Positions 32,128 to 40,880 of a stretch of DNA of 64,000 nucleotides are shown here, piece by piece. Within the stretch, counting starts at the first letter, position 1. Each line of letters begins with the position of its first letter. The translations under genes were made by a program, and so were the position numbers. The stretch comes from Aeromonas veronii (lineage in GTDB: Bacteria > Pseudomonadota > Gammaproteobacteria > Enterobacterales > Aeromonadaceae): NCBI RefSeq assembly GCF_040215105.1, contig NZ_CP157875.1, forward strand, positions 1,541,501-1,605,500, read 5' to 3'. A model generated the notes under the pieces. The model saw nothing but the letters and a program-made list of their open reading frames with translations, ran no database searches and was not told the DNA's origin.

Positions 32128-32675
32128 CGTTGTGCCCTCAGCATTTCCTTGAGCTTCTGTAGGGCGTTCCTGTTGTGCTCTTGGCTGGCCTTCTTGCTGA
32201 CTTCCCATTCTTCCAGTGTCTTGGTGACGCGCTTGTGGTCGAACATGGCGAACTTACCTACAGACGAAGAAACGGGAGCGTGATCCTTGTTACTTTGTTT
32301 CTGTTTATAAGAAGTCAAAGACTTAGCCGGACGTTGGGTGCTGGGGGTGCGGAAAATTGACATGATCGCAGAGCCGAGACGGTAAATTGACGCCAGATTC
32401 CAGTTGGCTATCTGGTCGTGCTTACGGTGTTCGGTCTTGATGAAACCAAGACCTTCCAGACGACGCAGCGCATTGCGGACAGTGCGAGTGGTACAGCCGA
32501 CAGCTTTAGCGATAGAACGTAGGTAGAGACAGGCTGCCCAGCCCTGAGCTTTGTTCATGTGACGGGCTATGACCAATGCAACTTCTTTGGTGTAGTGGGT
32601 CCCGAAGGTGGACGCAGGCAATTTGGCAATGGTGGCAACAATCTGGTCGCTGTGAGATAATGTGTAGCTGTTCAC
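32124..32675 (-). CDS. winged-helix protein, possible replication initiator or repressor
   Basis: This 183-residue protein has a clear winged-helix unit: LYLRSIAKAVGCTTRTVRNALRRLEGLGFIKTE (about residues 50-85), where SIAKAVGCTTRTVRNAL is the helix-turn-helix. A long charged linker follows, and a helical C-terminus rich in Lys and Gln. I place the start at GTG 32675, which has AGGAG at the right distance, rather than ATG 32705. It is the rightmost element gene, reading inward 76 bp from attR, the usual place of an element's control or replication gene. Confidence 0.75.
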   Translation of the reverse strand: MNSYTLSHSDQIVATIAKLPASTFGTHYTKEVALVIARHMNKAQGWAACLYLRSIAKAVGCTTRTVRNALRRLEGLGFIKTEHRKHDQIANWNLASIYRLGSAIMSIFRTPSTQRPAKSLTSYKQKQSNKDHAPVSSSVGKFAMFDHKRVTKTLEEWEVSKKASQEHNRNALQKLKEMLRAQR

Positions 32676-32750
32676 GGGAACTCCTATTCTAACATTTGTT
32701 CCCATCGCTACTCGTAAGTCGTTGATTTACTTTAAAATTTAAAGAGCCCC

Positions 32751-32766
32751 CATGAAGTTCATTATC
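32751..32766 (+). repeat. attR, right attachment-site copy rebuilding the thiI start
   Basis: CATGAAGTTCATTATC is identical to attL at 16925-16940 and includes the thiI start codon and next four codons. The 5-prime leader of thiI is now element DNA, with AT-rich sequence TTTAAAATTTAAAGAG immediately upstream that may serve as a replacement promoter and ribosome site. Confidence 0.9.
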
Positions 32767-34200
32767 AAGCTGTTCCCGGAAATCACCATCAAGAGCAAGT
32801 CGGTTCGCCAGCGTTTCATCAAGATCCTGCAGGGCAACATCCGCAACGTCCTGCGACGCTTCGACGACGACGCCCGGGTGCGGATGGACTGGGACAAGCT
32901 GATCGTGAGCTCCCGCAATGACCAGTTCCGCGAGCAGACCATAGCGGCGCTGGCCTGCATTCCCGGCATCCAGGCCTTCCTCGAGGTGCAGGCGAGCAAG
33001 TTCACCGACCTGCACGACATCTTCGAGCAGGTGAAAGGGGTCTGGGGCGAACAGCTCAAGGAGAAGACCTTCTGCGTGCGTGCCAAGCGTCATGGCAAAC
33101 ACGAGTTTTCCTCCCTCGAAGTGGAGCGCTACGTCGGGGGTGGCCTCAACCAGCACTGCGAGAGCGCCGGTGTGCGCCTGAAGAACCCGGATGTGAAGAT
33201 CAACCTGGAGATCGACGGCGAGGAGCTGTTCATCGTCAGCGCCATCCACCAGGGGCTGAGCGGCATGCCCATTGCCACCCAGGAAGATGTGCTGAGCCTC
33301 ATCTCCGGCGGCTTTGACTCCGGGGTTGCCTCCTTCCAGTTCATCAAGCGTGGTTGCCGCGTCCACTACTGCTTCTTCAACCTCGGCGGCGCCGCCCACG
33401 AGATCGGGGTCAAGCAGGTGGCCTATCACCTGTGGAACCGCTTCGGTTCTTCCCACCGGGTGCGTTTCACCGCGGTGGACTTCGAGCCCGTGGTGGCGGA
33501 GATCCTCGAGAAGGTAGACAACGGTCAGATGGGGGTGGTGCTCAAGCGGATGATGATGCGTGCCGCCGCCAAGGTGGCCGACGAGTTCCAGATCCCCGCG
33601 CTGGTGACCGGCGAGTGCGTGGGCCAGGTCTCCAGCCAGACCCTGACCAATCTCAACGTCATCGATCGGGTGACCGACAAGGTGATCCTGCGCCCGCTCA
33701 TCACCTGGGACAAGCCGGACATCATCAGCGAGGCGCGCCGCATCGGCACTTTGGAGTTCGCCGAGACCATGCCGGAGTACTGCGGCGTCATCTCCAAGAA
33801 GCCGACGGTGAAGGCGGATCTGGCCCGCATCGAGGCCGAAGAGGGCAACTTCGACTTCGCCATCCTGGACAAGGTGGTGAGCGAGGCTCGCTACCTCGAC
33901 ATCCGCCGCATCGGCGAAGAGACCGCGGCCCAGGTGCAGGAAGTGGAGATGACCCAGGAGCTGGCCGCCGGCGAGGTCATCCTGGACATCCGCTCCAATG
34001 ACGAGCACGACGACAAACCGCTGGTGGTGGAAGGACGCGAGGTGCTGCACATCCCCTTCTTCAAGCTGGCGACCGCCTTCGGGGATCTGCCCAAAGAGCA
34101 GACCTATCTGCTCTATTGTGACCGCGGCGTGATGAGCAAGCTGCAGGCGCTCTATCTCAAGGAGCAGGGCTTTGACAATGTGAAGGTCTATCGCCCCTGA
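32752..34200 (+). CDS. thiI: tRNA 4-thiouridylase / thiamine thiazole sulfur carrier enzyme
   Basis: This 482-residue cytoplasmic enzyme makes 4-thiouridine at position 8 of tRNA and supplies sulfur for the thiazole of thiamine. It shows a ferredoxin-like and THUMP region (about residues 1-165), a PP-loop with SGGFDSG near residue 185, CGVISKKP (Cys near residue 344) and a C-terminal rhodanese domain with YCDRGVMSK (Cys near residue 456), as in E. coli, and the same length. The element inserted at its first codons without changing the protein. Its expression now depends on element-derived DNA upstream, so regulation may have changed. Confidence 0.97.
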   Translation: MKFIIKLFPEITIKSKSVRQRFIKILQGNIRNVLRRFDDDARVRMDWDKLIVSSRNDQFREQTIAALACIPGIQAFLEVQASKFTDLHDIFEQVKGVWGEQLKEKTFCVRAKRHGKHEFSSLEVERYVGGGLNQHCESAGVRLKNPDVKINLEIDGEELFIVSAIHQGLSGMPIATQEDVLSLISGGFDSGVASFQFIKRGCRVHYCFFNLGGAAHEIGVKQVAYHLWNRFGSSHRVRFTAVDFEPVVAEILEKVDNGQMGVVLKRMMMRAAAKVADEFQIPALVTGECVGQVSSQTLTNLNVIDRVTDKVILRPLITWDKPDIISEARRIGTLEFAETMPEYCGVISKKPTVKADLARIEAEEGNFDFAILDKVVSEARYLDIRRIGEETAAQVQEVEMTQELAAGEVILDIRSNDEHDDKPLVVEGREVLHIPFFKLATAFGDLPKEQTYLLYCDRGVMSKLQALYLKEQGFDNVKVYRP

Positions 34201-34218
34201 GTGAGCACGCGCTTACCA

Positions 34219-34249
34219 TAAAAAATCCGGCCATGTGCCGGATTTTTTT
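34219..34249 (+). terminator. thiI terminator
   Basis: ATCCGGC-CATGT-GCCGGAT with A residues before and seven T residues after is a strong intrinsic terminator 20 bp after the thiI stop and may also work leftward. Confidence 0.9.
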
Positions 34250-34267
34250 ATGGTCGTCTGCCGAGCC

Positions 34268-34675
34268 CTAGGGGGTGATGGTCGACTCGGGGCAGGGGAC
34301 AGGGGTGAAGGTCTCCTGACCGAGACAACGCCAGCCCATCTGGGCCTGACGCATCTGCCAGAGATTGTCACGGCGAAACAACGTCAGGATGTAGATCATG
34401 TCGCTCTTGTGGCCATCGAGGGCGACCGAGAGGACCAGATCCTTGTCCAGCTGCTGGGCATGGATGCGACTTGGCATGTTCTCGTGGCCCACAAAGCGCC
34501 GCGCCACTTCACGGTAGTCATTGACCCAGCTCTGCTGACTGCTGCTGGCCTGGCGGATCTGCTGGTTGAACTGCTGCACCGGGGTCGATGCCAGGCGCCC
34601 GAACAGGGCCTGTGCGCCAGCATTGGCCGCCACCATCATCAGTATCAGGGTGGTCATGAACCCAAGTTTTTGCAT
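34268..34675 (-). CDS. small exported protein of unknown function
   Basis: This 135-residue protein has an N-terminal signal peptide (MQKLGFMTTLILMMVAANAGAQA, cleavage probably after AGA) and a mature region with two cysteines near the C-terminus (WRCLG and VPCPES) that could form a disulfide in the periplasm. No family is recognised. It is convergent with thiI, and the shared hairpin separates them. Confidence 0.75.
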   Translation of the reverse strand: MQKLGFMTTLILMMVAANAGAQALFGRLASTPVQQFNQQIRQASSSQQSWVNDYREVARRFVGHENMPSRIHAQQLDKDLVLSVALDGHKSDMIYILTLFRRDNLWQMRQAQMGWRCLGQETFTPVPCPESTITP

Positions 34676-34774
34676 GAGATAGTCCGGATTGAAACGACCC
34701 CTTTATGACAACAGAAAAGCGGGCTTGGTTCAATCTTGCACCGGCGGGGGTGAGATCTCCCGCGCCGGTGCGTG

Positions 34775-35407
34775 TCAGTTGCGCTGCAACGAGAAGGTGG
34801 GCAGTGACAGGTGCCAGTAAATGGCCGCCACCCGCAGACCGAAGACGGCCGTCATGCAGATGAGCATGGCGGTCACCCTGTCCATGTCGATTTCCAGGGC
34901 AAGGGTATAGAGGATGCCGCCGAGAATGCAGGCGGTGGCATAGATCTCTTTTTGCAGGACCATGGGCACTTCCCGGGCCAGTACATCCCGGATCATGCCA
35001 CCGGCCACCCCTGTCATGGTGCCCATGAGCACGGCGATCAATCCTGATGTACCGAAGTTAAGCGCCTTCTGGGCCCCGATCACGGTGAACAGGGCCAATC
35101 CGAAGGCGTCCGCCACCGGCAGCACATACCAGGGCATGCGCCTTGGCAGCTTGACCATCCACATACCGATCAATGCCGTGGCGATGACCACCCAGATATA
35201 GAGGGGGTCGCGCACCCAGAATACCGGGGTGGCGCCCAGGATCATGTCGCGGATTGTGCCGCCGCCGATGGCGGTGACCGCCGCCAATACCATGACACCG
35301 AAACCATCCATTCGCAGGCGACCTGCGACCAGGACCCCGGAGAACGCGAATACTGCAGTACCAAACATGTCGCTGATATAAACAATCTGCTCAACTAGCG
35401 TCTGCAT
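34775..35407 (-). CDS. TRIC/UPF0126-family membrane protein, YadS-like
   Basis: This 210-residue inner-membrane protein has about seven hydrophobic helices and two copies of the family signature: [11 protein letters not shown] near residue 47 and [10 protein letters not shown] near residue 132. This is the duplicated layout of bacterial TRIC-type cation channel homologues. I start at ATG 35407 because the family alignment begins [24 protein letters not shown]; the longer upstream frame is not conserved-looking. A GC-rich hairpin at about 34739-34768 follows the stop. Confidence 0.87.
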   Translation of the reverse strand: MQTLVEQIVYISDMFGTAVFAFSGVLVAGRLRMDGFGVMVLAAVTAIGGGTIRDMILGATPVFWVRDPLYIWVVIATALIGMWMVKLPRRMPWYVLPVADAFGLALFTVIGAQKALNFGTSGLIAVLMGTMTGVAGGMIRDVLAREVPMVLQKEIYATACILGGILYTLALEIDMDRVTAMLICMTAVFGLRVAAIYWHLSLPTFSLQRN

Positions 35408-35622
35408 GGGGAACAACTCAGGTCTGATCAATGATGGGGCGGCGATTTTAGGGGCAAGGTGGGCAGACGAGCAATACTGGCGTGCAAAAGTGGGAGCCAG
35501 ACCAAGTTTCCGGCGACTTGCGGCCTTGCCGGGCAAGCGCGATGGCTGCCTCCAACCCAGGGGTTGGTGGCGGGAGACATCGTCTTTGAGCGTTGCATGA
35601 GGAAAAAATGCCAACATTTTTC

Positions 35623-35649
35623 TCAAGACTCGGAAAGAGGGGCCGATAT
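35623..35649 (+). promoter_or_regulatory. sigma-28 (FliA) type promoter of the first flagellin
   Basis: TCAAGACT-N11-GCCGATAT fits the flagellar sigma-28 consensus TAAAGTTT-N11-GCCGATAA with exact spacing. It gives a 5-prime leader of about 140 bases before the flagellin start at 35798. Confidence 0.75.
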
Positions 35650-35797
35650 ATAGGTCAGGCGGCGATAACAGCTCCAAAGGCTGTAAAAAAACACTAAAGC
35701 ATCATCAAAACGCGCCGTTAACCTAAACATATCAGGCACAGAAAAAATAAAGCCTGAGTGAATTAAAGATAAAATTTAATAGCTTAGGAGAAAAGTT

Positions 35798-36709
35798 ATG
35801 AGCCTGTATATCAATACCAACGTGTCATCGCTCAACGCTCAGCGTAACATGATGAACAGCACCAAATCTCTGGATACCTCCTACACCCGTTTGGCCTCCG
35901 GCCTGCGCATTAATACTGCCAAGGACGATGCGGCGGGTCTGCAGATTTCCAACCGCCTGACCTCCCAGATCAACGGTCTGGATCAGGGCAACCGCAACGC
36001 CAACGACGGCATCTCCGTAGCCCAGACCGCTGAAGGGGCCATGGACGAAGTCACTTCCATGCTGCAACGGATGCGTACGTTGGCCCAGCAGTCAGCAAAC
36101 GGCTCCAACAACTCTGACGACCGTACTGCGCTCCAACAGGAGTACAGCCAACTGATGACAGAGATTGATCGCGTCGCCAAAGACACCACCTTCGGTGGGC
36201 AGAATCTGCTTAACGGCGGTTATGTGGGCTCCTTCCAGGTGGGGGCCGATGCAGGTCAAACCATTACCTTCAGAATGACCACCGCCTTTACCATGGATGG
36301 TATTGCGTCGGCAACCAAAGGCAGCGCCACCGTGGCGACCGGGACCGGGAAAGAGCCGTATGCAGTGAGCAAGGCGGCAGGGACTGCCGTCACGGCCGCA
36401 GATGTGAAGACCATCTCGCAAGCAAGCAGTGCCCAACTGGCGATGGCCAACCTGGACTTCATGATCCAGGCGGTGGATAGCAAGCGTGCCGAGCTGGGTG
36501 CCGTGCAAAACCGCTTTGATTCCACCATTCGCAACCAGTCCAACATTTCGGAAAACGTGACCGCCGCGCGCTCCCGGATCCGTGATGCAGACTTTGCGGT
36601 CGAAACCGCCAACATGACCAAGCAGAATATTCTGCAACAGGCGGCTTCCAGCATACTGTCACAAGCCAACCAGCGTCCGCAGTCAGCACTCTCTCTGCTG
36701 CAAGGCTAA
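35798..36709 (+). CDS. flaA: polar flagellin
   Basis: This 303-residue flagellin forms the polar filament and is exported by the flagellar type III system without a signal peptide. The conserved N-terminal D0/D1 ([32 protein letters not shown]) and C-terminal D1/D0 ([35 protein letters not shown]) are complete; the central part (about residues 140-210) is short, as in Aeromonas polar flagellins. Ser/Thr-rich central positions are likely sites of pseudaminic-acid glycosylation, given the nearby genes. GGAGAAAAG is a strong ribosome site. A sigma-28 type promoter lies upstream. Confidence 0.95.
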   Translation: MSLYINTNVSSLNAQRNMMNSTKSLDTSYTRLASGLRINTAKDDAAGLQISNRLTSQINGLDQGNRNANDGISVAQTAEGAMDEVTSMLQRMRTLAQQSANGSNNSDDRTALQQEYSQLMTEIDRVAKDTTFGGQNLLNGGYVGSFQVGADAGQTITFRMTTAFTMDGIASATKGSATVATGTGKEPYAVSKAAGTAVTAADVKTISQASSAQLAMANLDFMIQAVDSKRAELGAVQNRFDSTIRNQSNISENVTAARSRIRDADFAVETANMTKQNILQQAASSILSQANQRPQSALSLLQG

Positions 36710-36734
36710 ACCACAGGATTTTAGAAAAAAGAAA

Positions 36735-36757
36735 AGGGCGGTTGTTCAGGCCGCCCT
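36735..36757. terminator. hairpin behind flaA
   Basis: AGGGCGG and CCGCCCT form a 7-bp stem 25 bp after the flagellin stop. The A-rich sequence lies in front, so the T-run is on the minus strand; for the flaA transcript it may act as an RNA-stabilising 3-prime hairpin rather than a full terminator. Confidence 0.6.
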
Positions 36758-36837
36758 GGTAAGAAAGATGGAACAATGGGGTGTTCGGATTTACGCCTTG
36801 TTCTATCGAAAGAGAGATTTTCTTACTTGGTATACCC

Positions 36838-36931
36838 CTCGAGTGTTGCGCAGATCGTTCACTCTGTCATCCTCGAGGTTATTCTCCTGAGCGTAAGCTC
36901 TTCTTTGGCCGACTTGATGTCGGCCTTTTTT
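36838..36931 (+). ncRNA. candidate structured 3-prime-end RNA between flaA and flaB
   Basis: CCTCGAG (from 36838) and CTCGAGG (to about 36879) form an inverted repeat, followed by a perfect intrinsic terminator hairpin. The segment has no ORF. It could be the processed 3-prime end of the flaA transcript or an independent small RNA; I saw no clear own promoter. Confidence 0.3.
36907..36931 (+). terminator. intrinsic terminator in the flaA-flaB gap
   Basis: GGCCGAC-TTGAT-GTCGGCC followed by six T residues is a classical rho-independent terminator, 200 bp after the flaA stop. Confidence 0.88.
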
Positions 36932-37117
36932 ATGGGCGCCGGAAAACCGGCGACATATAGATTCAAGCATTTCTTATGCCAATCTTTCATCTAGTACTGC
37001 CCTTCTGTGTCAGGAACGTTGTTCTCCTATGATGCCTACTTGGTTGCTTGATGATGCATTGCGAGTGCTGGCGGTTGATGCTTGCCTCTTTGTTGACGAA
37101 TGCGGCAATAAATTTCC

Positions 37118-37144
37118 TAAAGCTTCCGATGAGGCTGCCGTTAC
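37118..37144 (+). promoter_or_regulatory. sigma-28 (FliA) type promoter of the second flagellin
   Basis: TAAAGCTT-N11-GCCGTTAC is a close sigma-28 consensus match, about 185 bp before the flaB start. The rest of the 620-bp flaA-flaB gap holds only the hairpins listed separately. Confidence 0.75.
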
Positions 37145-37329
37145 AGAGTGTGAAGCAAATTGAGGGGTGTTCGGAAAACCAACATTTGCGCAACTGCGGG
37201 TCCTGTGTCCGTTCAAACAGAGGACCCGCCAGATGGCACAGTCCGTTCAAACTGTCCATCTGAACGGTGGGATCCTGACTGTATCGACAGCAGAGCCCGC
37301 AGTTTCTTGTTCATCAGGAGAGATCTTTT

Positions 37330-38235
37330 ATGGCTATGTATATCAATACCAACACATCATCATTGAACGCCCAGCGTAACTTGATGAACACCAATAAATC
37401 GTTGGATACCTCTTACACCCGTCTGGCGTCCGGTCTGCGCATCAACACGGCAAAAGACGATGCGGCGGGTCTGCAGATCTCCAACCGCTTGACCTCCCAG
37501 GTCAACGGTCTGGACCAGGGCAACCGTAACGCCAACGACGGTATCTCCGTCGCCCAGACCGCTGAAGGTGCCATGGATGAAGTGACTTCCATGCTGCAAC
37601 GTATGCGTACCCTGGCCCAGCAATCTGCCAACGGCTCTAACAACTCCGATGACCGTACCGCACTGCAGCAGGAATACGACCAACTGACCACGGAGATCGA
37701 TCGTATCTCCAGCGATACCACTTTCGGTGGCCAGAAGCTGCTCGATGGTAGCTACAAAGGGTCCTTCCAGGTGGGTGCCGATGCCGGTCAGACCATCACC
37801 TTCAAGATGACCTCCGCTTTCACCATCAGCGGTATTGCCTCTGCTACCAAGGGCAGTGCCACCGTCGCGACAGGGACAGGGAAAGAGCCCTACAGTGTGA
37901 CCAATGGAAGCGGTCCTGTAGATGTTGCGAATATGAATTCCATTACCACGGCCAGTGCTGCGCAATCTGCCATGGCCAATCTGGACTTCATGATCCAGGC
38001 CGTGGATAGCAAGCGTGCCGAGCTGGGTGCGGTCCAGAACCGTTTTGACTCGACTATCCGCAACCAGTCCAACGTCTCAGAAAACCTGAGCGCAGCCCGT
38101 TCACGTATTCGCGATGCGGACTTTGCGACTGAAACGGCCAACATGACCAAGCAAAATATCCTGCAACAGGCGGCTTCCAGCATCCTGGCTCAGGCCAACC
38201 AGCGTCCACAATCAGCCCTGTCTCTGCTCGGCTAA
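37330..38235 (+). CDS. flaB: polar flagellin
   Basis: This 301-residue second polar flagellin is highly similar to the first. Residues 1-135 and 220-301 are nearly the same, and differences concentrate around residues 145-220 (for example ISGIASAT and [14 protein letters not shown]). It has complete N- and C-terminal domains and AGGAGAG ahead of its start. Tandem, nearly identical flagellins are typical of Aeromonas polar flagella and allow either to support a filament. Its own sigma-28 type promoter implies late expression together with flaA. Confidence 0.95.
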   Translation: MAMYINTNTSSLNAQRNLMNTNKSLDTSYTRLASGLRINTAKDDAAGLQISNRLTSQVNGLDQGNRNANDGISVAQTAEGAMDEVTSMLQRMRTLAQQSANGSNNSDDRTALQQEYDQLTTEIDRISSDTTFGGQKLLDGSYKGSFQVGADAGQTITFKMTSAFTISGIASATKGSATVATGTGKEPYSVTNGSGPVDVANMNSITTASAAQSAMANLDFMIQAVDSKRAELGAVQNRFDSTIRNQSNVSENLSAARSRIRDADFATETANMTKQNILQQAASSILAQANQRPQSALSLLG

Positions 38236-38276
38236 AGCCACCAGCCTGACAGGCTAATTGAAATGGGAGAGAAAAG

Positions 38277-38699
38277 ATGACAACAGAACTGGGCAACTTG
38301 TCATCTGCCAGTGGCTCTTCCGTACAGCTAAGTGACAAGAGCGGCCAAGTGGCCGCTCAATTGCTTTCTGGCGGAGTGGAAGATGCCGGCATTGCGCATC
38401 AAGGCAAGCAGGGGTCAAAGGAGTTGACACCTTCGATGAAGCAGAGCCAGGCAGATATCGAGAAACAGGTACAGAACTTGCAGGAGTTCAGCCAGTTACA
38501 AGGATGGACGGTCAACTTCAGCGTGGAGAAAGAGCTTGGTCAGGTGGTGATCAAGGTCATGGATGCTGAGACGAAGTCAATGATCCGTCAGATCCCCAGT
38601 GAAGAGTTGATTGCCATCAACAAGCGGATCCAAGCTTTACGCCAAGGAGAGGCCGGAGCCAATCCCAGGAGAGGTTTGCTGTTTGATAGCGAGATATGA
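38277..38699 (+). CDS. flaG: flagellar protein FlaG
   Basis: This 140-residue protein has a variable Ser/Gln-rich N-terminal half and a conserved FlaG C-terminal domain (GWTVNFSVEKELGQVVIKVMD, IRQIPSEELIAINKRI). FlaG influences filament length and assembly. It follows flaB by 41 bp and precedes fliD, the standard order, with GGGAGAG as ribosome site. It probably belongs to the flaB or fliD transcript. Confidence 0.9.
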   Translation: MTTELGNLSSASGSSVQLSDKSGQVAAQLLSGGVEDAGIAHQGKQGSKELTPSMKQSQADIEKQVQNLQEFSQLQGWTVNFSVEKELGQVVIKVMDAETKSMIRQIPSEELIAINKRIQALRQGEAGANPRRGLLFDSEI

Positions 38700-38729
38700 A
38701 CCGGTCATCGTGAATGAGGAGGCAAGACA

Positions 38730-40121
38730 ATGGCAACGATAACGTCGGCAGGGGCCGGGTCTAATATCGATCTGGAGAGTGTGATCAGCGCGAGTCTGAA
38801 TGCGAGGAAAGCTCAGCTTCAGCAACCAATCACCACCAAGAAAACCAATGCTCAGATCACTCTGTCTGGTGTGGGTCAGCTGAAATCGGCCATTGCTGCC
38901 TATGTCACCACACTCAAAGACATGGCCAAGACGGATGCGTTCAACAAGCGTGCCGTCAACATCACCCAGGACAAGGACAACCCGATCCTCAAGGTGGAGA
39001 GCAAGGCTGGTTCCTCCAATGGTCAGTACAATATCACCGTCAATAAACTGGCAACGACCAGTAAGTTTGAAGGGACCTTTGACAGCTCCACTGACCCCTT
39101 GATCACCGAAGATGGCACCATGACCTTCAAGGCTGGGGACAAGACCTTCTCCGTGGATGTCAAAGCCGGTGACTCGTTGCAGAGCGTGCGCAAGAAGATC
39201 AACAACCATGGTGATAACTTCGGTCTGACCGCCAACATCATCAATACCTCGGATGGCAAGGCCAAGCTGGTGATGGATTCTGGTGTGAGCGGTACCGGCA
39301 AGGATCTTCAGATCAGTGGCAACACGACCGGCCTGAGCAACTTCGCCTCCTCTTTGACCCAAACCCAGGACGCGGGCAGCGCCGAGATCAATGTCGATGG
39401 CAGCACGCTGACCAGTGATACCAACACCTTCGATGGCACCATCATGGGTTTGAAGGTCACAGTGCTGCGTGAGTCAGATAAAGAGACGGATGGTTCCAAA
39501 AAATCCAACAAGGTAGATGTATCGACCGATAAAGATGGCATCAAAGCCATGGTCAAGAGCTTTATCGATGGCTATAACAGCTTGGTGAGCAAGACAGAAG
39601 CCTTGGGCAAGCGTAATACCATGGTGGCTGGTCAGAGCAAAGACGATGGGGGCGCTCTCGCTGGTGACTCGGTCACTCGCAGTGTGACCAACCTGATGAG
39701 CAATACCATCATCTCTCCTTCTGATAATTCGAGCACCTTCTCCACTATTTTCCAGCTTGGTGTGAAGATGGACAACAAGGGGGTCCTCTCCCTGGATAGT
39801 GAGAAGTTCGATGAGGCGTTGGACAAAAACTTTGAGCAGGTCGTCGCCATCTTTGGTGGTGAAAATGGTGTGGCGGGAAAAATGGCTACAGCTCTGGAGG
39901 GCTATTCCAAGACCGGCGGTTTACTGGCCCAGCGAGAAGACTCTCTTAATGCAGATCTACGTACGCTAGCCCAAAAAGAAGCGGATGCCTCTGCTCAACT
40001 GGTGAAGTATGAAGCCAACCTGCGTGCTCGCTATGGTGGGCTGGACACCCTGCTTGCCAAGATGAATCAGTCGGCCTCTTATCTGAGCCTCATTAATACA
40101 TCCGGCTCTTCATCTTCCTGA
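38730..40121 (+). CDS. fliD: flagellar filament cap protein FliD
   Basis: This 463-residue cap protein (called FlaH in Aeromonas) sits at the filament tip and folds incoming flagellin. It has the N-terminal GAGSNIDLESVI motif, coiled terminal regions, beta-rich central domains, and a C-terminal coiled coil (LAQKEADASAQLVKYEANLRARYGGLD). Length is usual for short FliD proteins. GAGGAG precedes the start. It is followed by fliS. Confidence 0.95.
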   Translation: MATITSAGAGSNIDLESVISASLNARKAQLQQPITTKKTNAQITLSGVGQLKSAIAAYVTTLKDMAKTDAFNKRAVNITQDKDNPILKVESKAGSSNGQYNITVNKLATTSKFEGTFDSSTDPLITEDGTMTFKAGDKTFSVDVKAGDSLQSVRKKINNHGDNFGLTANIINTSDGKAKLVMDSGVSGTGKDLQISGNTTGLSNFASSLTQTQDAGSAEINVDGSTLTSDTNTFDGTIMGLKVTVLRESDKETDGSKKSNKVDVSTDKDGIKAMVKSFIDGYNSLVSKTEALGKRNTMVAGQSKDDGGALAGDSVTRSVTNLMSNTIISPSDNSSTFSTIFQLGVKMDNKGVLSLDSEKFDEALDKNFEQVVAIFGGENGVAGKMATALEGYSKTGGLLAQREDSLNADLRTLAQKEADASAQLVKYEANLRARYGGLDTLLAKMNQSASYLSLINTSGSSSS

Positions 40122-40158
40122 TTTATCTCCATCACGATCCCGAATGAGGGGAGTTGTC

Positions 40159-40581
40159 ATGTATCGCAAGAATATCAAAGCCTATACCACTCAAAGTCTG
40201 CAAGCCGAGATGGCGGTCGCGGATCCTCATCGTGTCATCCAGTTGATGATGCAAGGTTGTGTCGAGCGTATCGCCCAGTCGAAAGGGGCGATAGAGCGCA
40301 AGGATTTTGAAGGGAAATCGGTTGCCATCTCCAAATGCATGGCACTTATCAATGGCCTGCAAGATGCCTTGGATCTCTCCTATGGCAAGGTGCCGGAAGA
40401 TCTGTTTGCACTCTATGACTACATGAAACAGCGTCTGCAGGATGCCAGCCGCAGCATGGATACGACGCCACTGGACGAAGTCGGTCAGCTGATGTTGACC
40501 ATCAAGAGTGGCTGGGATGCAATCCCAGCGGAAGAACGTGCGCAGGCACTTGCCCGTCAACAATCAGAGAAGGTCGAGTGA
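40159..40581 (+). CDS. fliS: flagellin export chaperone FliS
   Basis: This 140-residue cytoplasmic chaperone (FlaJ in Aeromonas) binds flagellin C-termini and prevents early polymerisation. It begins MYRKNIKAYTTQSLQAEMAVADPHRVIQLMM, the classic FliS opening, and forms an antiparallel helical bundle. GAGGGGA precedes ATG 40159. Its stop overlaps the next start by one base, so the following FliT-like gene is translationally coupled. Confidence 0.95.
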   Translation: MYRKNIKAYTTQSLQAEMAVADPHRVIQLMMQGCVERIAQSKGAIERKDFEGKSVAISKCMALINGLQDALDLSYGKVPEDLFALYDYMKQRLQDASRSMDTTPLDEVGQLMLTIKSGWDAIPAEERAQALARQQSEKVE

Positions 40582-40874
40582 TGCCTACCGAGCTGGCAGA
40601 ACTTCATACCTTGGGGGAGAGGATCCGGACCATGCTGACAGTCAGCCCCCCCAGCGATGTCGAGGCCTTGATGGATACTTATCTCTCAGGGCTGGATGAA
40701 CATTTCAGCGATGCGAAACCTCATGCTTTGCAGCATGAAGGACGGCAAGTGCTGCTGCAGTTTAAAGACTTGCTGGCTCTGGTCGAAAGAGAAAGAAGCC
40801 AAATAGAAACCGAGCTGTTGAGTCTGTCAAAGGCAGGACGAGCGACCGAGTTGTACAAGAAACACGCAGGATAA
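40581..40874 (+). CDS. FliT-like flagellar chaperone
   Basis: This 97-residue helical protein lies directly behind fliS and ends 6 bp before maf1. Position, size and helical character fit the FliT class of FliD chaperones, but the sequence identity to FliT is weak by eye. The C-terminal helix (QIETELLSLSKAGRATELYKKHAG) resembles the terminal helix of such proteins. I start at ATG 40581 rather than the GTG one codon upstream. Confidence 0.65.
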   Translation: MPTELAELHTLGERIRTMLTVSPPSDVEALMDTYLSGLDEHFSDAKPHALQHEGRQVLLQFKDLLALVERERSQIETELLSLSKAGRATELYKKHAG

Positions 40875-40880
40875 CGACTG

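Larger units (their letters stand above)
16925..32766. mobile_element. 15.8 kb integrated element, candidate T7-like-phage satellite, inserted at the thiI start
   Basis: The element is bounded by a 16-bp direct repeat and starts with a tyrosine integrase reading inward. It holds a T7-type major capsid gene, a KilA-N protein, RNase HI, several regulators, a serine recombinase, DUF2513 and small unrecognised genes. Nearly all genes between 20090 and 32675 are on the minus strand. It has lower GC than the flanks, three hairpin arrays and five repeated motifs resembling T3/T7-type promoters. No portal, terminase, tail, lysis or phage RNA polymerase gene is visible, so it cannot be a complete prophage. 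A satellite that borrows a helper phage is the best reading; a decayed temperate podophage is the alternative. Confidence 0.8.
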
